Virus record (IMG/VR): IMGVR_UViG_3300042691_013166
Span: 1-23,299 of that record
Source of the DNA: a virus
Length of the DNA stretch: 23,299 nt
Reading direction: 5' to 3' (one strand)
Shown: positions 1 to 6,802 of the stretch, piece after piece
Position numbering within the stretch: the first letter of the stretch is position 1
Layout: each line of letters starts with the position of its first letter
Translations under genes and position numbers: made by a program
The notes under the pieces: model-generated
What the model was told of the DNA's origin: nothing
What the model saw: only the letters and a program-made list of their open reading frames with translations
The model's database searches: none

Positions 1-724
1 GACGGACGTACTGCGTGGCCTCGTTGTCCGCGAGCAGGGAGCCGATAGCGGTTGCGCCACGCGGGTAGCCAAAGACATCGGCCTCAAACGGACGGCCCAT
101 CTCCAAGTCGCGGAAGTGGAGCATATCCTCAACCGGCACATTCACGATGATGCCCGCCCAGTTCGCGTAGTCGTACCGACGCGGATCGCCCTCGGTGTCA
201 ATCCAGACCTGTTGGATGGACTCGGGGTTGACGGCAGACAGGCCGAACGGCGGACGGTTCGGGCTGGTGCGGTTCATCGTGAAGAACGCATTGCCGTAGC
301 CCAAGAAGTCCACGGCGAACCGCGCACGGAACTGGCGAGCGGTAAAGCGCGGGCCGGGGTAATCAAGGAGCTTCTGGAGCGGGTGATCGGCACCGACGCG
401 GGACTCGAAATCCCCACGCTCCTTCAGCACGACCAGCGGCACCGACGCAACGATGTCCGCAATAACCCGCATACAGGCGTGAACGACGGGGTGGGCATTG
501 AAGCCCTGCACGCGCACGGTGCGTCCGTCACGGCGGTATTCGGTCGGGTCAGCGGTGCGGACCAACTGCATCTGCTGTGTCCCGGCACCGAAGTTCGGAT
601 AGGTTGTCGGAATAATGGCGCGGGTTTCCTCACCGCTTGCGGCTCGCTCCTCACCGCTGGTCGATAAGGCGCGGAGTGCATCACTCACACGCAATAGGAA
701 CGGCTTGCGCTTACTGTCGGACAA
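1..724 (-). CDS. Portal protein, N-terminal part (runs off the left edge)
   Basis: Portal proteins form the dodecameric ring at the capsid vertex through which terminase pumps DNA. The open frame continues past base 1, so only about 241 residues are visible. The translation has typical HK97/SPP1-type portal wording: a stretch reading HPVVHACMRVIADIVASVPL (about residues 84-103), then DHPLQKLLDYPGPRFTARQF, then FLGYGNAFF, and later the VEDMLHFRD element found in the Phage_portal family. It follows terminase directly, the normal order. The frame has no ATG: an in-frame TAA lies just upstream, and the first usual start is TTG at 724 (a GTG at 688 is the alternative). No good ribosome binding site is seen for either. 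Identity is fairly sure; the exact start is not. Confidence 0.85.
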   Translation of the reverse strand, partial: MSDSKRKPFLLRVSDALRALSTSGEERAASGEETRAIIPTTYPNFGAGTQQMQLVRTADPTEYRRDGRTVRVQGFNAHPVVHACMRVIADIVASVPLVVLKERGDFESRVGADHPLQKLLDYPGPRFTARQFRARFAVDFLGYGNAFFTMNRTSPNRPPFGLSAVNPESIQQVWIDTEGDPRRYDYANWAGIIVNVPVEDMLHFRDLEMGRPFEADVFGYPRGATAIGSLLADNEATQYVR

Positions 725-791
725 TGATGCGCCCCGCGTCAGAGGTTATGCAACGTCAAGGGTAACGCGAAAGCAAGCAATGGGCAAGCCC

Positions 792-1991
792 TTACACGAC
801 AAACACGCTCGGTCCTTTCTTGATAAGTGGCGACAGGGCATAGCGTATCGCGTCCCAGCAATGGTCGTTGCCGTCCTTCAGGATAGGTAAGACCTCATCC
901 GTCCGAGCGTCGGTCTTGTACCGCCAGAGCCGCGCTTCTTCGATGGTGCGCTTGCATCGCGGGTGAATCACGATGGTGGCGTAGGATCGGAGATGCTGGA
1001 TGCCGTCCTCAACGGAGCCTGACCACTTGGGTGCCGCCTCACACCGGAAACCCCGCTTCTTCATCTCGGCAATCGTTTCCGGTCTGGCAGAATCGGCTCG
1101 CATGACATACTTCCGCGCATCTGGTACCGTGTCAAACACTCGGGCCGTGGCATCGCTGTCAAGCTGGATACCGCCAGCCTCATGCTCAACGTACAGCACG
1201 TTGTCGTACGTGTAGCATTTGACAAGCGCCGTGGCGTCCCGAGCAAATCCCCAGTCCACGCCGAAGTACGGCCCCTGCCATTCCGCCTTTGGCTCAAACT
1301 CTTGCACCTGCCACTTGCCTGACAAGACCTGTGCGTCGGACCGCGCCCACGGATCACCGCCCCAGATGTGCGCGAATGCTTCGGGGTCGGCCTTGAGCAA
1401 CGCATCGGCCTCGGCTTGCAAGACCTCGGGGAACCACGGGTTGTCGCGGTACGTCACCTTGCGGCAGACGGCGTTGGCTGGCTGGCTCTTGACGAACCGC
1501 TGGTAGGTCGGGTCGGACTCCAGCGCGGGGTTGAACGTCACCCAGATCTCGGACCCCGGCTTACGGATGGTCGGGATAAGGGTATGCCAGCTATGGTCGG
1601 AGACGGCCTCGGCTTCTTCGACCCAGCATACGTCAATGCCTTCCGTGGACTTGATCTGCGCGATGTCGCGCCGTAAGCCCTTGAACAGAAACTCGGTCCC
1701 GTTGGCCCCCAAGATGGCGGACTCTTGGACCGTGTAAAAGGCACCGAGGTCAAGCCGCTCTATCTGGTCCGCCAAGACGCGATGCACCGAGTCGCGGATA
1801 CTGGCTTGGTACTCACGCGCACAGAGGATGCGGAGGGGACGCGACAGGCCGTGGACAAGCAAAGCTCTGGCGAATTGCCACGACTTTGCCGAGCCTCGAC
1901 CGCCATAGGCGATGCGATAGCGCAAGCCCCCGAGGGCAGGGTTGAACAGGAACGCAAAGGATCGCGGCGTCTCGACTGCTAACGCGGTCAT
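792..1991 (-). CDS. terL: Terminase large subunit (ATPase/nuclease), PBSX-like
   Basis: This is the packaging motor that drives DNA into the prohead and cuts concatemers. The 399-aa protein has a Walker A motif GGRGSAKS (residues 30-37), a Walker B/acid patch VCWVEEAE (121-128), and a coupling motif VTFNPA (151-156). The C-terminal RNase H-like nuclease begins with GVDWGF (D246), with further candidate metal ligands D300 and D380 (NDHCWDAIRY). The layout and wording fit the PBSX/Terminase_3 family. The start ATG overlaps the TGA of the upstream methyltransferase by four bases (ATGA), so the two are translationally coupled. Length is normal to slightly short for the family. A headful (pac) packaging mode would fit this TerL type, but that is inference. 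Confidence 0.96.
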   Translation of the reverse strand: MTALAVETPRSFAFLFNPALGGLRYRIAYGGRGSAKSWQFARALLVHGLSRPLRILCAREYQASIRDSVHRVLADQIERLDLGAFYTVQESAILGANGTEFLFKGLRRDIAQIKSTEGIDVCWVEEAEAVSDHSWHTLIPTIRKPGSEIWVTFNPALESDPTYQRFVKSQPANAVCRKVTYRDNPWFPEVLQAEADALLKADPEAFAHIWGGDPWARSDAQVLSGKWQVQEFEPKAEWQGPYFGVDWGFARDATALVKCYTYDNVLYVEHEAGGIQLDSDATARVFDTVPDARKYVMRADSARPETIAEMKKRGFRCEAAPKWSGSVEDGIQHLRSYATIVIHPRCKRTIEEARLWRYKTDARTDEVLPILKDGNDHCWDAIRYALSPLIKKGPSVFVV

Positions 1992-3340
1992 CCGAACAGG
2001 TCAGGTTCCGGTGTTTGACTGGCCCAATGCGCGATGCGCTTGCGGGCAATCTCAACGTACTCGGCGTCAAGCTCTGCCCCCAAGTAGCGGAACCCTTCAA
2101 GGACCGCCGCGCATCCGGTCGAGCCAGAGCCGTTGAACGGGTCAAGCACAAGGCCGTCGGGCGGCGTAACGAGTCGGCAAAGCCAGCGCATCAACGCGAT
2201 CGGCTTGACGGTCGGGTGATGATTGGCGGTCTTGATCGTCGCGTATGGGTCGCCTTCGCTAAAGCCACGCCCGCTGGCGTTCTTGATCCCGCCGTCACGC
2301 TTGTGCATCCCGTCCAGCCCCGCCTCTCGTTCGCGGCGTGAGGCCTTTGCGGTATAAAAGAAGCGCGACTCGGGGAACAACGCCGCCGCGTCCTCGTCGA
2401 GGCAGACGTTGGCGGGCCAGCGACCGACTTGTATGCGGGTGGTGTACGGCTCACCAACGGCACCACCAAACGGCTTGGCCCCGTTGTCAAACGTGTTGAT
2501 GGTGACGGCATCCGTTCCAATCCGGCACGCGTCCACGTTGATTCCGCCTGTCCCGTACTGCGTGACGTTCGCCGCGACCGTACCGACCAGCGGCTTGCGG
2601 GCAAGGACTATGGGTTCCCACGCGGGCTTGAGCGCCGTCCCCCAGCCGTCCCATTGCTTTGCGGCGTCGGTAGCTGGGCGGGTGATGTCGTATTCGCCGT
2701 CAGGTGTTCCGCCACCGTGGGCAAGGGATGGCGAATTGACAACAAGGTCGGTGCGGTGAATTACCACTTCCCGCTCGGCGGCTTCGATGCTGGCAAACGG
2801 CAATCCGAATGTGTTGCGAATCAGGTTAAACTGTTCAGGCGTTGGCAAGTTAAACCCGAGTTCCCAGTTCGCCACACATCCCGTCAGGTTGCCCGTTTTA
2901 CTTGGAAACAACGCCGCAACTTGCTTTTGCGTGACGCCGTGTTCTTCGCGCCATTTGCGGAACCACGGCCCGAACCACGAAGGTGGTGTGCCGCCGTGCT
3001 TGTCTATCGCCTTGCCGATGTTCAGCGACTTCGGAAACCCCGATCCGTACAGCCACGACAGGCAGTCCCGCACTTCCCACCCCGCGTCCTCAATCGCCAC
3101 CGCCAGACGGTGAAACGTGCGGGTGCCGCCAAAGGCTACAAGGTGTGCGCCGGGCTTGGCAACGCGCAGGGCTTCGGTCCAGAACTCGACGCCGGGAACG
3201 CCGTGGTCCCATTCTTTGCCCATAAAGGCGAGGCCGTAGGGCGGGTCGCTGACGATGGCGTCCACGCTGTTGTCGGGCAGGGTCCGCATGATGTCGCGGC
3301 AATCGCCGTGCCGGACTTCCCATCGGTTGTCGGTTGTCAT
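1988..3340 (-). CDS. Beta-class DNA methyltransferase with an embedded XRE-type HTH
   Basis: It probably methylates adenine N6 or cytosine N4 in DNA, to protect phage DNA or mark it for packaging. Motif IV is SDPPYGL (31-37) near the N-terminus and the SAM-binding motif is LDPFNGSGSTG (399-409) near the C-terminus, preceded by HHPTVKP (374-380); this order marks the beta group. Between them, residues about 124-185 read as a Cro/C1-type helix-turn-helix: FRKWREEHGVTQKQVAALF, a turn, then NWELGFNLPTPEQFNLI. This replaces or sits inside the usual target-recognition region. At 450 aa it is longer than simple family members because of that insert. It overlaps the TerS-like gene (ATGA at 3340) and terL (ATGA at 1991), so it lies inside the packaging operon. 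Specificity cannot be read from the sequence. Confidence 0.93.
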   Translation of the reverse strand: MTTDNRWEVRHGDCRDIMRTLPDNSVDAIVSDPPYGLAFMGKEWDHGVPGVEFWTEALRVAKPGAHLVAFGGTRTFHRLAVAIEDAGWEVRDCLSWLYGSGFPKSLNIGKAIDKHGGTPPSWFGPWFRKWREEHGVTQKQVAALFPSKTGNLTGCVANWELGFNLPTPEQFNLIRNTFGLPFASIEAAEREVVIHRTDLVVNSPSLAHGGGTPDGEYDITRPATDAAKQWDGWGTALKPAWEPIVLARKPLVGTVAANVTQYGTGGINVDACRIGTDAVTINTFDNGAKPFGGAVGEPYTTRIQVGRWPANVCLDEDAAALFPESRFFYTAKASRREREAGLDGMHKRDGGIKNASGRGFSEGDPYATIKTANHHPTVKPIALMRWLCRLVTPPDGLVLDPFNGSGSTGCAAVLEGFRYLGAELDAEYVEIARKRIAHWASQTPEPDLFG

Positions 3341-3609
3341 TCCGCTGTGGAGGAGTCGGAGTCAATGAGGACGATGTTGACGGCGCTCGGCGCGATGGGC
3401 TTGTCGCCCGAGGTGACGTCAATGGGGATGAGCTTGGTCGCTAGCGGGTAGAACTTCTCGGGGTTCGCCGCGCCCCACTCATGCAACGGGATGCGCTCGT
3501 TGACCAACTCAAACGCCTCGACCCACGCTTCGCGGATGGTCTTGGTCGCCTTGTTCGGAGTGCCTTTCTGTCGGCCTCCGGTTTTGGGTATGCCTTTCGG
3601 TCTCGCCAT
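3337..3609 (-). CDS. Small basic protein, candidate terminase small subunit
   Basis: This 90-aa protein begins with a basic, glycine-rich segment (MARPKGIPKTGGRQKGTPNK), a signature often seen at the start of short phage proteins annotated as small terminase subunit or DUF5681-like. A helical middle (KTIREAWVEAFELVNERI) and a beta-like tail (NIVLIDSDSS) follow. Position supports a DNA-recognition role in packaging: it is two genes upstream of terL with ATGA coupling to the methyltransferase in between. A six-base gap separates it from the glycosyltransferase stop. The protein is shorter than classical TerS and I see no clear HTH, so the TerS call is mostly from context; a general DNA-binding protein is the alternative. 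Confidence 0.6.
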   Translation of the reverse strand: MARPKGIPKTGGRQKGTPNKATKTIREAWVEAFELVNERIPLHEWGAANPEKFYPLATKLIPIDVTSGDKPIAPSAVNIVLIDSDSSTAE

Positions 3610-3615
3610 TTCTTG

Positions 3616-4266
3616 TCAATCTACAACAGATTGCGGAGTAAACAAGTCGGGATGCTTGCGGTGTAAAGCGGCGAAGGCGCGTTCGCGATTGCTGGAGGTC
3701 GTGACGCGGTGAGCTTCGTGCGTGTAGTGGACCCAGCCGTCAATCGGAACGTAGAGGGCTTGACCGCCAGACTTGAGGACGCGGAGCCAGAAGTCCCAAT
3801 CGTGGACGTATTCGAGGGTCATGTCATAGCCATTGACGCGATCCCACGCCGCTTTACGGACAACTGAGGACTGCCAGATCTTGTTGCCTTCCGTCATTTC
3901 CTTGAGCGTCACCGAGGCTGGCGGGTAGTAGCTGGCTCCGACCCAGACCTTATGTTCGTGGTCGCGGTGTGCGCTCTTCACGTTGGTGTAGGCGATGTCG
4001 GCACCCGTGCTGTCAAGCGCAGAGAGGGTATGCTCGAAGTAATGCGGTTCGAGGGTATCGTCATCGCCCAAGATGCAGAGGTAGCGGCCTCGGGCGATCT
4101 TCGCCATGTCGTTCCATGCGGTGTGGAAGTTGGCGGGGTCGGTGCAGTAGTTGACAAGGATCTGAATGCGGCTGGGCGGGAGCGTCTGGTCCCAGACGGA
4201 TTGCAGGGCGTACTGAAGGAACGGCGACCGATGGGACGCGATGAGGACCGTAACGTCAGGCGTCAT
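3616..4266 (-). CDS. Family 2 (GT-A fold) glycosyltransferase
   Basis: It transfers a sugar from a nucleotide-sugar donor. The 216-aa protein starts with the GT2 strand VTVLIASHRSPFLQYALQSVWDQT (residues 5-28), has a DXD-type metal/donor site LGDDDTLEP (66-74), and an EYVHDWDFWLRV segment (152-163) matching the GT2 acceptor/base region. There is no membrane segment, so it is cytosolic. The target could be a virion protein, phage DNA or a host surface glycan; nothing in the sequence decides. Its start overlaps the upstream 54-aa gene by 11 bases. A second, GT-B glycosyltransferase lies at 15824-16939. The fold call is strong; the substrate is unknown. Confidence 0.9.
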   Translation of the reverse strand: MTPDVTVLIASHRSPFLQYALQSVWDQTLPPSRIQILVNYCTDPANFHTAWNDMAKIARGRYLCILGDDDTLEPHYFEHTLSALDSTGADIAYTNVKSAHRDHEHKVWVGASYYPPASVTLKEMTEGNKIWQSSVVRKAAWDRVNGYDMTLEYVHDWDFWLRVLKSGGQALYVPIDGWVHYTHEAHRVTTSSNRERAFAALHRKHPDLFTPQSVVD

Positions 4267-4420
4267 TGGACGGCGCTGGCGTAAAGACCAACGCCTGATG
4301 TCCGGTGTCTACGTCAACCACTTCGAGCGTGTTGCCGAAGGTGGCGTTCCACTTCTTTGCGAACTCACGCAAGTCAATCGTCATTGGGCGTGGGGTATCG
4401 CCTTTGCCATTGTCCGTCAT
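4256..4420 (-). CDS. Small hypothetical protein (54 aa)
   Basis: This short gene sits between two well-coupled genes. Its ATG overlaps the stop of the upstream 54-aa gene by four bases (ATGA) and its end overlaps the glycosyltransferase start by 11 bases. The protein begins MTDNGKGDTPRPMTIDLREF and continues with KKWNATFGNTLEVVDVDTGHQ, a mixed charged sequence that looks like a single small alpha/beta domain. No known motif is recognised. The tight packing and lack of any other frame across this interval are the main support. Confidence 0.6.
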   Translation of the reverse strand: MTDNGKGDTPRPMTIDLREFAKKWNATFGNTLEVVDVDTGHQALVFTPAPSNDA

Positions 4421-4581
4421 TCTTCGGGATCTCCGAGGGTTTCGAGTGGTTTGGGGATAAGCGCCTTTGCCGCGTCAAGGAGCGTCTGCATATCGTTCCG
4501 CCATTGCTTCGCCTCGTCACCGAGAATGTCGGTGAGTTCTTTGGCGAAGTCATCATCCGAGATGTCAAAGTCCCCCGGCAT
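4417..4581 (-). CDS. Small acidic hypothetical protein (54 aa)
   Basis: The protein starts MPGDFDISDDDFAKELTDIL and is strongly acidic and predicted helical, with an amphipathic middle (GDEAKQWRNDMQTLLDAAKAL). No family is recognised. Upstream it overlaps the end of the small membrane-protein gene by 17 bases; downstream it is coupled by ATGA to the next gene. Genes of this size are easily missed in annotation. A bridging or regulatory protein is possible but unsupported. Confidence 0.6.
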   Translation of the reverse strand: MPGDFDISDDDFAKELTDILGDEAKQWRNDMQTLLDAAKALIPKPLETLGDPEE

Positions 4582-4783
4582 AGTGTTCTCCTGATTGACG
4601 TAGACGCGCCTGATCGCGCAGAGTATCGACTTGAGCTTTGGTCAGTCCGGGCGGCATTTGCTTCTTGAGGTAGCCGAACGGGATGCTGGCGAGCCAGAGG
4701 AAGGCCAGCGCTGGGATGGTCAAGAGCGCCATGCAAAGAACCATCAGCAGATTAGCGACGGCTTGGACGAGTGAACGGAACAT
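4565..4783 (-). CDS. Small membrane protein (72 aa)
   Basis: The protein starts MFRSLVQAVANLLMVLCMAL and has one long or two short hydrophobic segments between about residues 5 and 37 (LLMVLCMALLTIPALAFLWLA), followed by a charged helical tail (LTKAQVDTLRDQARLRQSGE). It is therefore probably an inner-membrane protein with a cytoplasmic tail. I chose the ATG at 4783 because upstream codons in the frame, back to an ATG at 4855, lie inside the zinc-finger gene and look like its shadow. No ribosome binding site is obvious; translation is probably coupled to the overlapping upstream gene. Function is unknown; it is far from the lysis module, so it is not a prime holin candidate. Confidence 0.55.
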   Translation of the reverse strand: MFRSLVQAVANLLMVLCMALLTIPALAFLWLASIPFGYLKKQMPPGLTKAQVDTLRDQARLRQSGEHYAGGL

Positions 4784-4925
4784 AGCGGGGTTCGGGGTAG
4801 GCACGTTCGCCTGTCCGCGCACAGGCTTCGTTGTGCTGTTTGACGGAAAGCGCATCGGTCTTGCCGTAACTACAGACGGGGCAGAACCGATGCGGCGGGA
4901 GCGGCTGGGGGGTATGGCGGGTCAT
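4752..4925 (-). CDS. Small C2HC zinc-finger protein (57 aa)
   Basis: The protein has CPVC (C15, C18) followed by HNEAC (H31, C35), a spacing that fits a zinc finger of the CxxC-x12-HxxxC type. The rest is basic and proline-rich (TRHTPQPLPPHRF at the start, FTRPSRR at the end), which suggests nucleic-acid binding. The ATG overlaps the TGA of the upstream HTH gene by four bases, which fixes the start; a longer frame upstream would simply read through the HTH gene in another frame. Exact function unknown. Confidence 0.65.
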   Translation of the reverse strand: MTRHTPQPLPPHRFCPVCSYGKTDALSVKQHNEACARTGERAYPEPRYVPFTRPSRR

Positions 4926-5398
4926 TGAAAGACGATGCGGACGGAGCGAGCGATGTAGCGTTGTCGCATCGCCTCCAAGTACGAAGCGCGGCGTTTGCCA
5001 ACCGAGGCGCTGGATTGTTCCAATGTGGTCTGATGGAGCTTGGCAATCTGTGCAATCTGCCGTTCCGTAAAACCATAACGCCGATGCTCGAACAGCGCCA
5101 CCGGCATCGCGGATCGCTCCACCAACAACTGCACCCGGCGCGGCGTAATGCCGAGTCGCTTGGCAACCTCCGCCGTGCCGTAATAGCCTCGGGGCATCTT
5201 CTGCAACCGCTTGGCGGCTTGCGGCTGAATGATGTCCGTCACCACGGTTTCGACGGGCTTCCACTTGTGGACATCCAGCTTCCATGAGGCGTCTGATACC
5301 ACCGAGCCGGAGCCGAGGGCGGCTTGCGCCTCGGCACGGGTTCTGGCGGTGACGGATCGGACGATGGTGCCGCGATTGTTGATGAGATGCCAGAGCAT
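4922..5398 (-). CDS. MerR-like helix-turn-helix protein (158 aa)
   Basis: The centre of the protein (about residues 71-118) reads YGTAEVAKRLGITPRRVQLL and then a wing-like FEHRRYGFTERQIAQIAK, which matches MerR or excisionase-type winged HTH domains. The N-terminal 60 residues resemble a small separate domain (WHLINNRGTIVRSVTARTRA) and the C-terminus is basic. It is probably a DNA-binding regulator or a replication/packaging accessory. The start overlaps the stop of the upstream gene by one base (TAATG), with AAGG just before it. It is coupled by ATGA to the zinc-finger gene downstream. Whether it binds the TTGACAAGTCAA palindromes in this genome is an open question. Confidence 0.75.
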   Translation of the reverse strand: MLWHLINNRGTIVRSVTARTRAEAQAALGSGSVVSDASWKLDVHKWKPVETVVTDIIQPQAAKRLQKMPRGYYGTAEVAKRLGITPRRVQLLVERSAMPVALFEHRRYGFTERQIAQIAKLHQTTLEQSSASVGKRRASYLEAMRQRYIARSVRIVFQ

Positions 5399-5592
5399 TA
5401 GCTGACCTTATCCAACTGGCGGTTCACCGATGTCCAGAGCATCACGGCGGCTACGTCCTTTGGCGTCATTGGCCCACCGCGCATCGCGGGGATGACATAG
5501 GCATACCGAAACACCCGCGCCCCGCACTTAATCCGTGCTGACATGAGGCCGTGCTTGACAAGCATCCGTCGAGCGATTCCCTTGTACGTCAT
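5398..5592 (-). CDS. Small hypothetical protein (64 aa)
   Basis: A basic protein (starts MTYKGIARRMLVKHGLMSAR) with no recognised domain. The ATG has a clear ribosome binding site, GGAGG, seven bases upstream (5598-5602 region), which fixes the start. It is the first gene after a 52-base gap that holds a strong hairpin (5612-5630). Its stop overlaps the start of the HTH gene. It probably shares that operon and may have a nucleic-acid-related role, but nothing in the sequence proves it. Confidence 0.65.
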   Translation of the reverse strand: MTYKGIARRMLVKHGLMSARIKCGARVFRYAYVIPAMRGGPMTPKDVAAVMLWTSVNRQLDKVS

Positions 5593-5611
5593 ACCAACCT
5601 CCGATGAGAGG

Positions 5612-5630
5612 GGGCCGCACCACGCGGCCC
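5612..5630 (-). terminator. Strong GC hairpin between genes (possible terminator or attenuator)
   Basis: A perfect 7-bp inverted repeat, gggccgc / gcggccc, with a 5-base loop lies between the stop at 5645 and the start at 5592. No U-run follows it on the minus strand, so it is not a classical intrinsic terminator. It could still stall polymerase, protect RNA ends, or fold near the next ribosome binding site. Confidence 0.4.
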
Positions 5631-5644
5631 GTTAAGTGAGAGAC

Positions 5645-6208
5645 TTACTTTTGCTTCGGGGCGCAAGGAACAACCTTCGCGTCGGTCCACCGCTTGTTCT
5701 CGCTCGCCATCGCCTTGACCGCCAGCAAGTTCGAGTGATGGAAGGTCGCCGCCTCACGTGGCGCGTCAATCTGTGTGGCGCGATATGCTTTGGCGCGGTT
5801 GATATTGGCCTTCTCGTACGTCCGATATTCAGCCGCCTTCTCTGCACGGGTACAGCGCGGAACGTAGCTGTAGGTGTCAGCAAACTTGCCATCGACAATG
5901 TGGTACTCTATCGCATCCCACTCCGTACGAACGCCAGCACGATACTGGTTGATAGTAAAGGCAACACTACCAAGCGGCTTGCAGAGCTTGTGGCTTGCGT
6001 CAGGCGTGGTGCCGTTCTCAAGAAACGTGGCGATCTCGTTGTATTTCATCGCCTGTGCATCGCAAAACTTGGCATCGTTCTCGGCCCGAATCTGTTGAGA
6101 TTCCATGCTCTCCAAGTAAATGACAGCAAAGGTGTAGCCGCGCTCCGACTTGCGGGTGAACTGCTCGCCAGTAAACGGTGAGGTGGCAACGAAGGTGGTC
6201 TTGGGCAT
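5645..6208 (-). CDS. Hypothetical protein (187 aa), first gene after a promoter gap
   Basis: Starts MPKTTFVATSPFTGEQFTRK; the sequence is soluble, charged and largely helical toward the C-terminus (RTYEKANINRAKAYRATQ). I recognise no family. Its ATG is preceded by GGAG at a good distance, and the 83-base upstream gap carries a candidate promoter (TTGACA-N16-TAGATT) with an overlapping palindrome. It therefore seems to head a transcription unit. A well-expressed early phage protein is the natural guess. A 13-base leader (CCTCTCATCGGAG on the coding strand) is shared with the gene at 5398-5592. Confidence 0.7.
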   Translation of the reverse strand: MPKTTFVATSPFTGEQFTRKSERGYTFAVIYLESMESQQIRAENDAKFCDAQAMKYNEIATFLENGTTPDASHKLCKPLGSVAFTINQYRAGVRTEWDAIEYHIVDGKFADTYSYVPRCTRAEKAAEYRTYEKANINRAKAYRATQIDAPREAATFHHSNLLAVKAMASENKRWTDAKVVPCAPKQK

Positions 6209-6251
6209 TGCTGGCTCCGATGAGAGGTCGGGGGCAGTCCCGACACAACGG

Positions 6252-6279
6252 AATCTACCCCCCTCTCTTGACTTGTCAA
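6252..6279 (-). promoter_or_regulatory. Candidate promoter with overlapping palindromic operator
   Basis: On the minus strand TTGACA (6274-6279) is followed after 16 bases by TAGATT (6252-6257), a good sigma70-like pair. The -35 box is half of a perfect 5-2-5 palindrome, TTGAC-AA-GTCAA (6268-6279). The same 12 bases occur at 10420-10431. A repressor bound there would cover the -35 box. The promoter would drive the gene at 5645-6208 and those after it. Confidence 0.55.
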
Positions 6280-6291
6280 TAGCCGTTATAG

Positions 6292-6546
6292 CTACCCTTG
6301 CATATCGCTTGCATATGCAGTCTTGGGCTTCTTGGGCTTGCCAGCCAGCCGCGCCCGAAGCTCATGCGATTTGGCAAGGTCTGGGCTATTCAGCATCGCT
6401 TGGACGGCCTCTGCCGACACGGACCACGACACCCGCCCCTCCGACCGTTCCCCGGCGAGTTTGCCCGTCTTGACCCAATGGTGGACCAACTGGCGGGATA
6501 GGCCGAGCTTGGTGGCGGCTTCTTTGATAGAAAGACGATCCGACAT
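6292..6546 (-). CDS. Small MerR/excisionase-like HTH protein (84 aa)
   Basis: The protein begins MSDRLSIKEAATKLGLSRQL and continues VHHWVKTGKLAGERSEGRVSW, which is the winged-HTH pattern of MerR-like and excisionase-type DNA-binding proteins. I chose the ATG at 6546 because AAGGAG lies 10 bases upstream and the previous gene stops four bases before; a longer frame back to 6618 would run through that gene. The C-terminus is basic (ARLAGKPKKPKTAYAS). It ends next to the promoter/palindrome at 6252-6279, so it is a candidate for the regulator that binds there; this is inference. Confidence 0.78.
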   Translation of the reverse strand: MSDRLSIKEAATKLGLSRQLVHHWVKTGKLAGERSEGRVSWSVSAEAVQAMLNSPDLAKSHELRARLAGKPKKPKTAYASDMQG

Positions 6547-6550
6547 TGCG

Positions 6551-6802
6551 TTACTTCTCCTTACGGTTAACGGTGATTTTCTTGGTCTGCTTGGTGGGCT
6601 TGGCTGATTTGCGCCCATCTTCCCACCCCCTCTGGTACTTCTGCTCGCCGTACTTGGTCCCTACATCGTACCCATCGGCCCAGCCTGTCTCGTACTGCTC
6701 CACCTCGGCGTCCAGCATTTCCTCGAGCTTGTCGATCCGCTTCCACGCCTTGACCATCGCCACGCCAAACAGACCCGCCAGACACAGCGCCACAATCGTC
6801 AT
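6551..6802 (-). CDS. Single-pass membrane protein with coiled-coil tail (83 aa)
   Basis: It begins MTIVALCLAGLFGVAMVKAW, a single N-terminal membrane anchor, then a charged coiled-coil-like stretch (KRIDKLEEMLDAEVEQYETG) and a tail rich in Gly, Tyr and Lys. The ATG at 6802 has GGAGG six bases upstream and overlaps the previous stop by four bases, so it is preferred to the ATG at 6820. The tail would probably face the cytoplasm or periplasm. Such small anchored proteins are common in phage early regions; a spanin- or superinfection-type role cannot be excluded. Confidence 0.65.
   Translation of the reverse strand: MTIVALCLAGLFGVAMVKAWKRIDKLEEMLDAEVEQYETGWADGYDVGTKYGEQKYQRGWEDGRKSAKPTKQTKKITVNRKEK

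Noticed and set aside
116-667. 183-aa plus-strand frame at the left end
   Set aside because: Antisense to the portal gene, whose translation is convincing. No plus-strand gene is supported anywhere in the window.
2429-3451. 340-aa open frame on the plus strand
   Set aside because: It runs antisense to the methyltransferase, which has clear catalytic motifs; the plus-strand translation has no recognisable domain and is a shadow produced by GC-rich codons.
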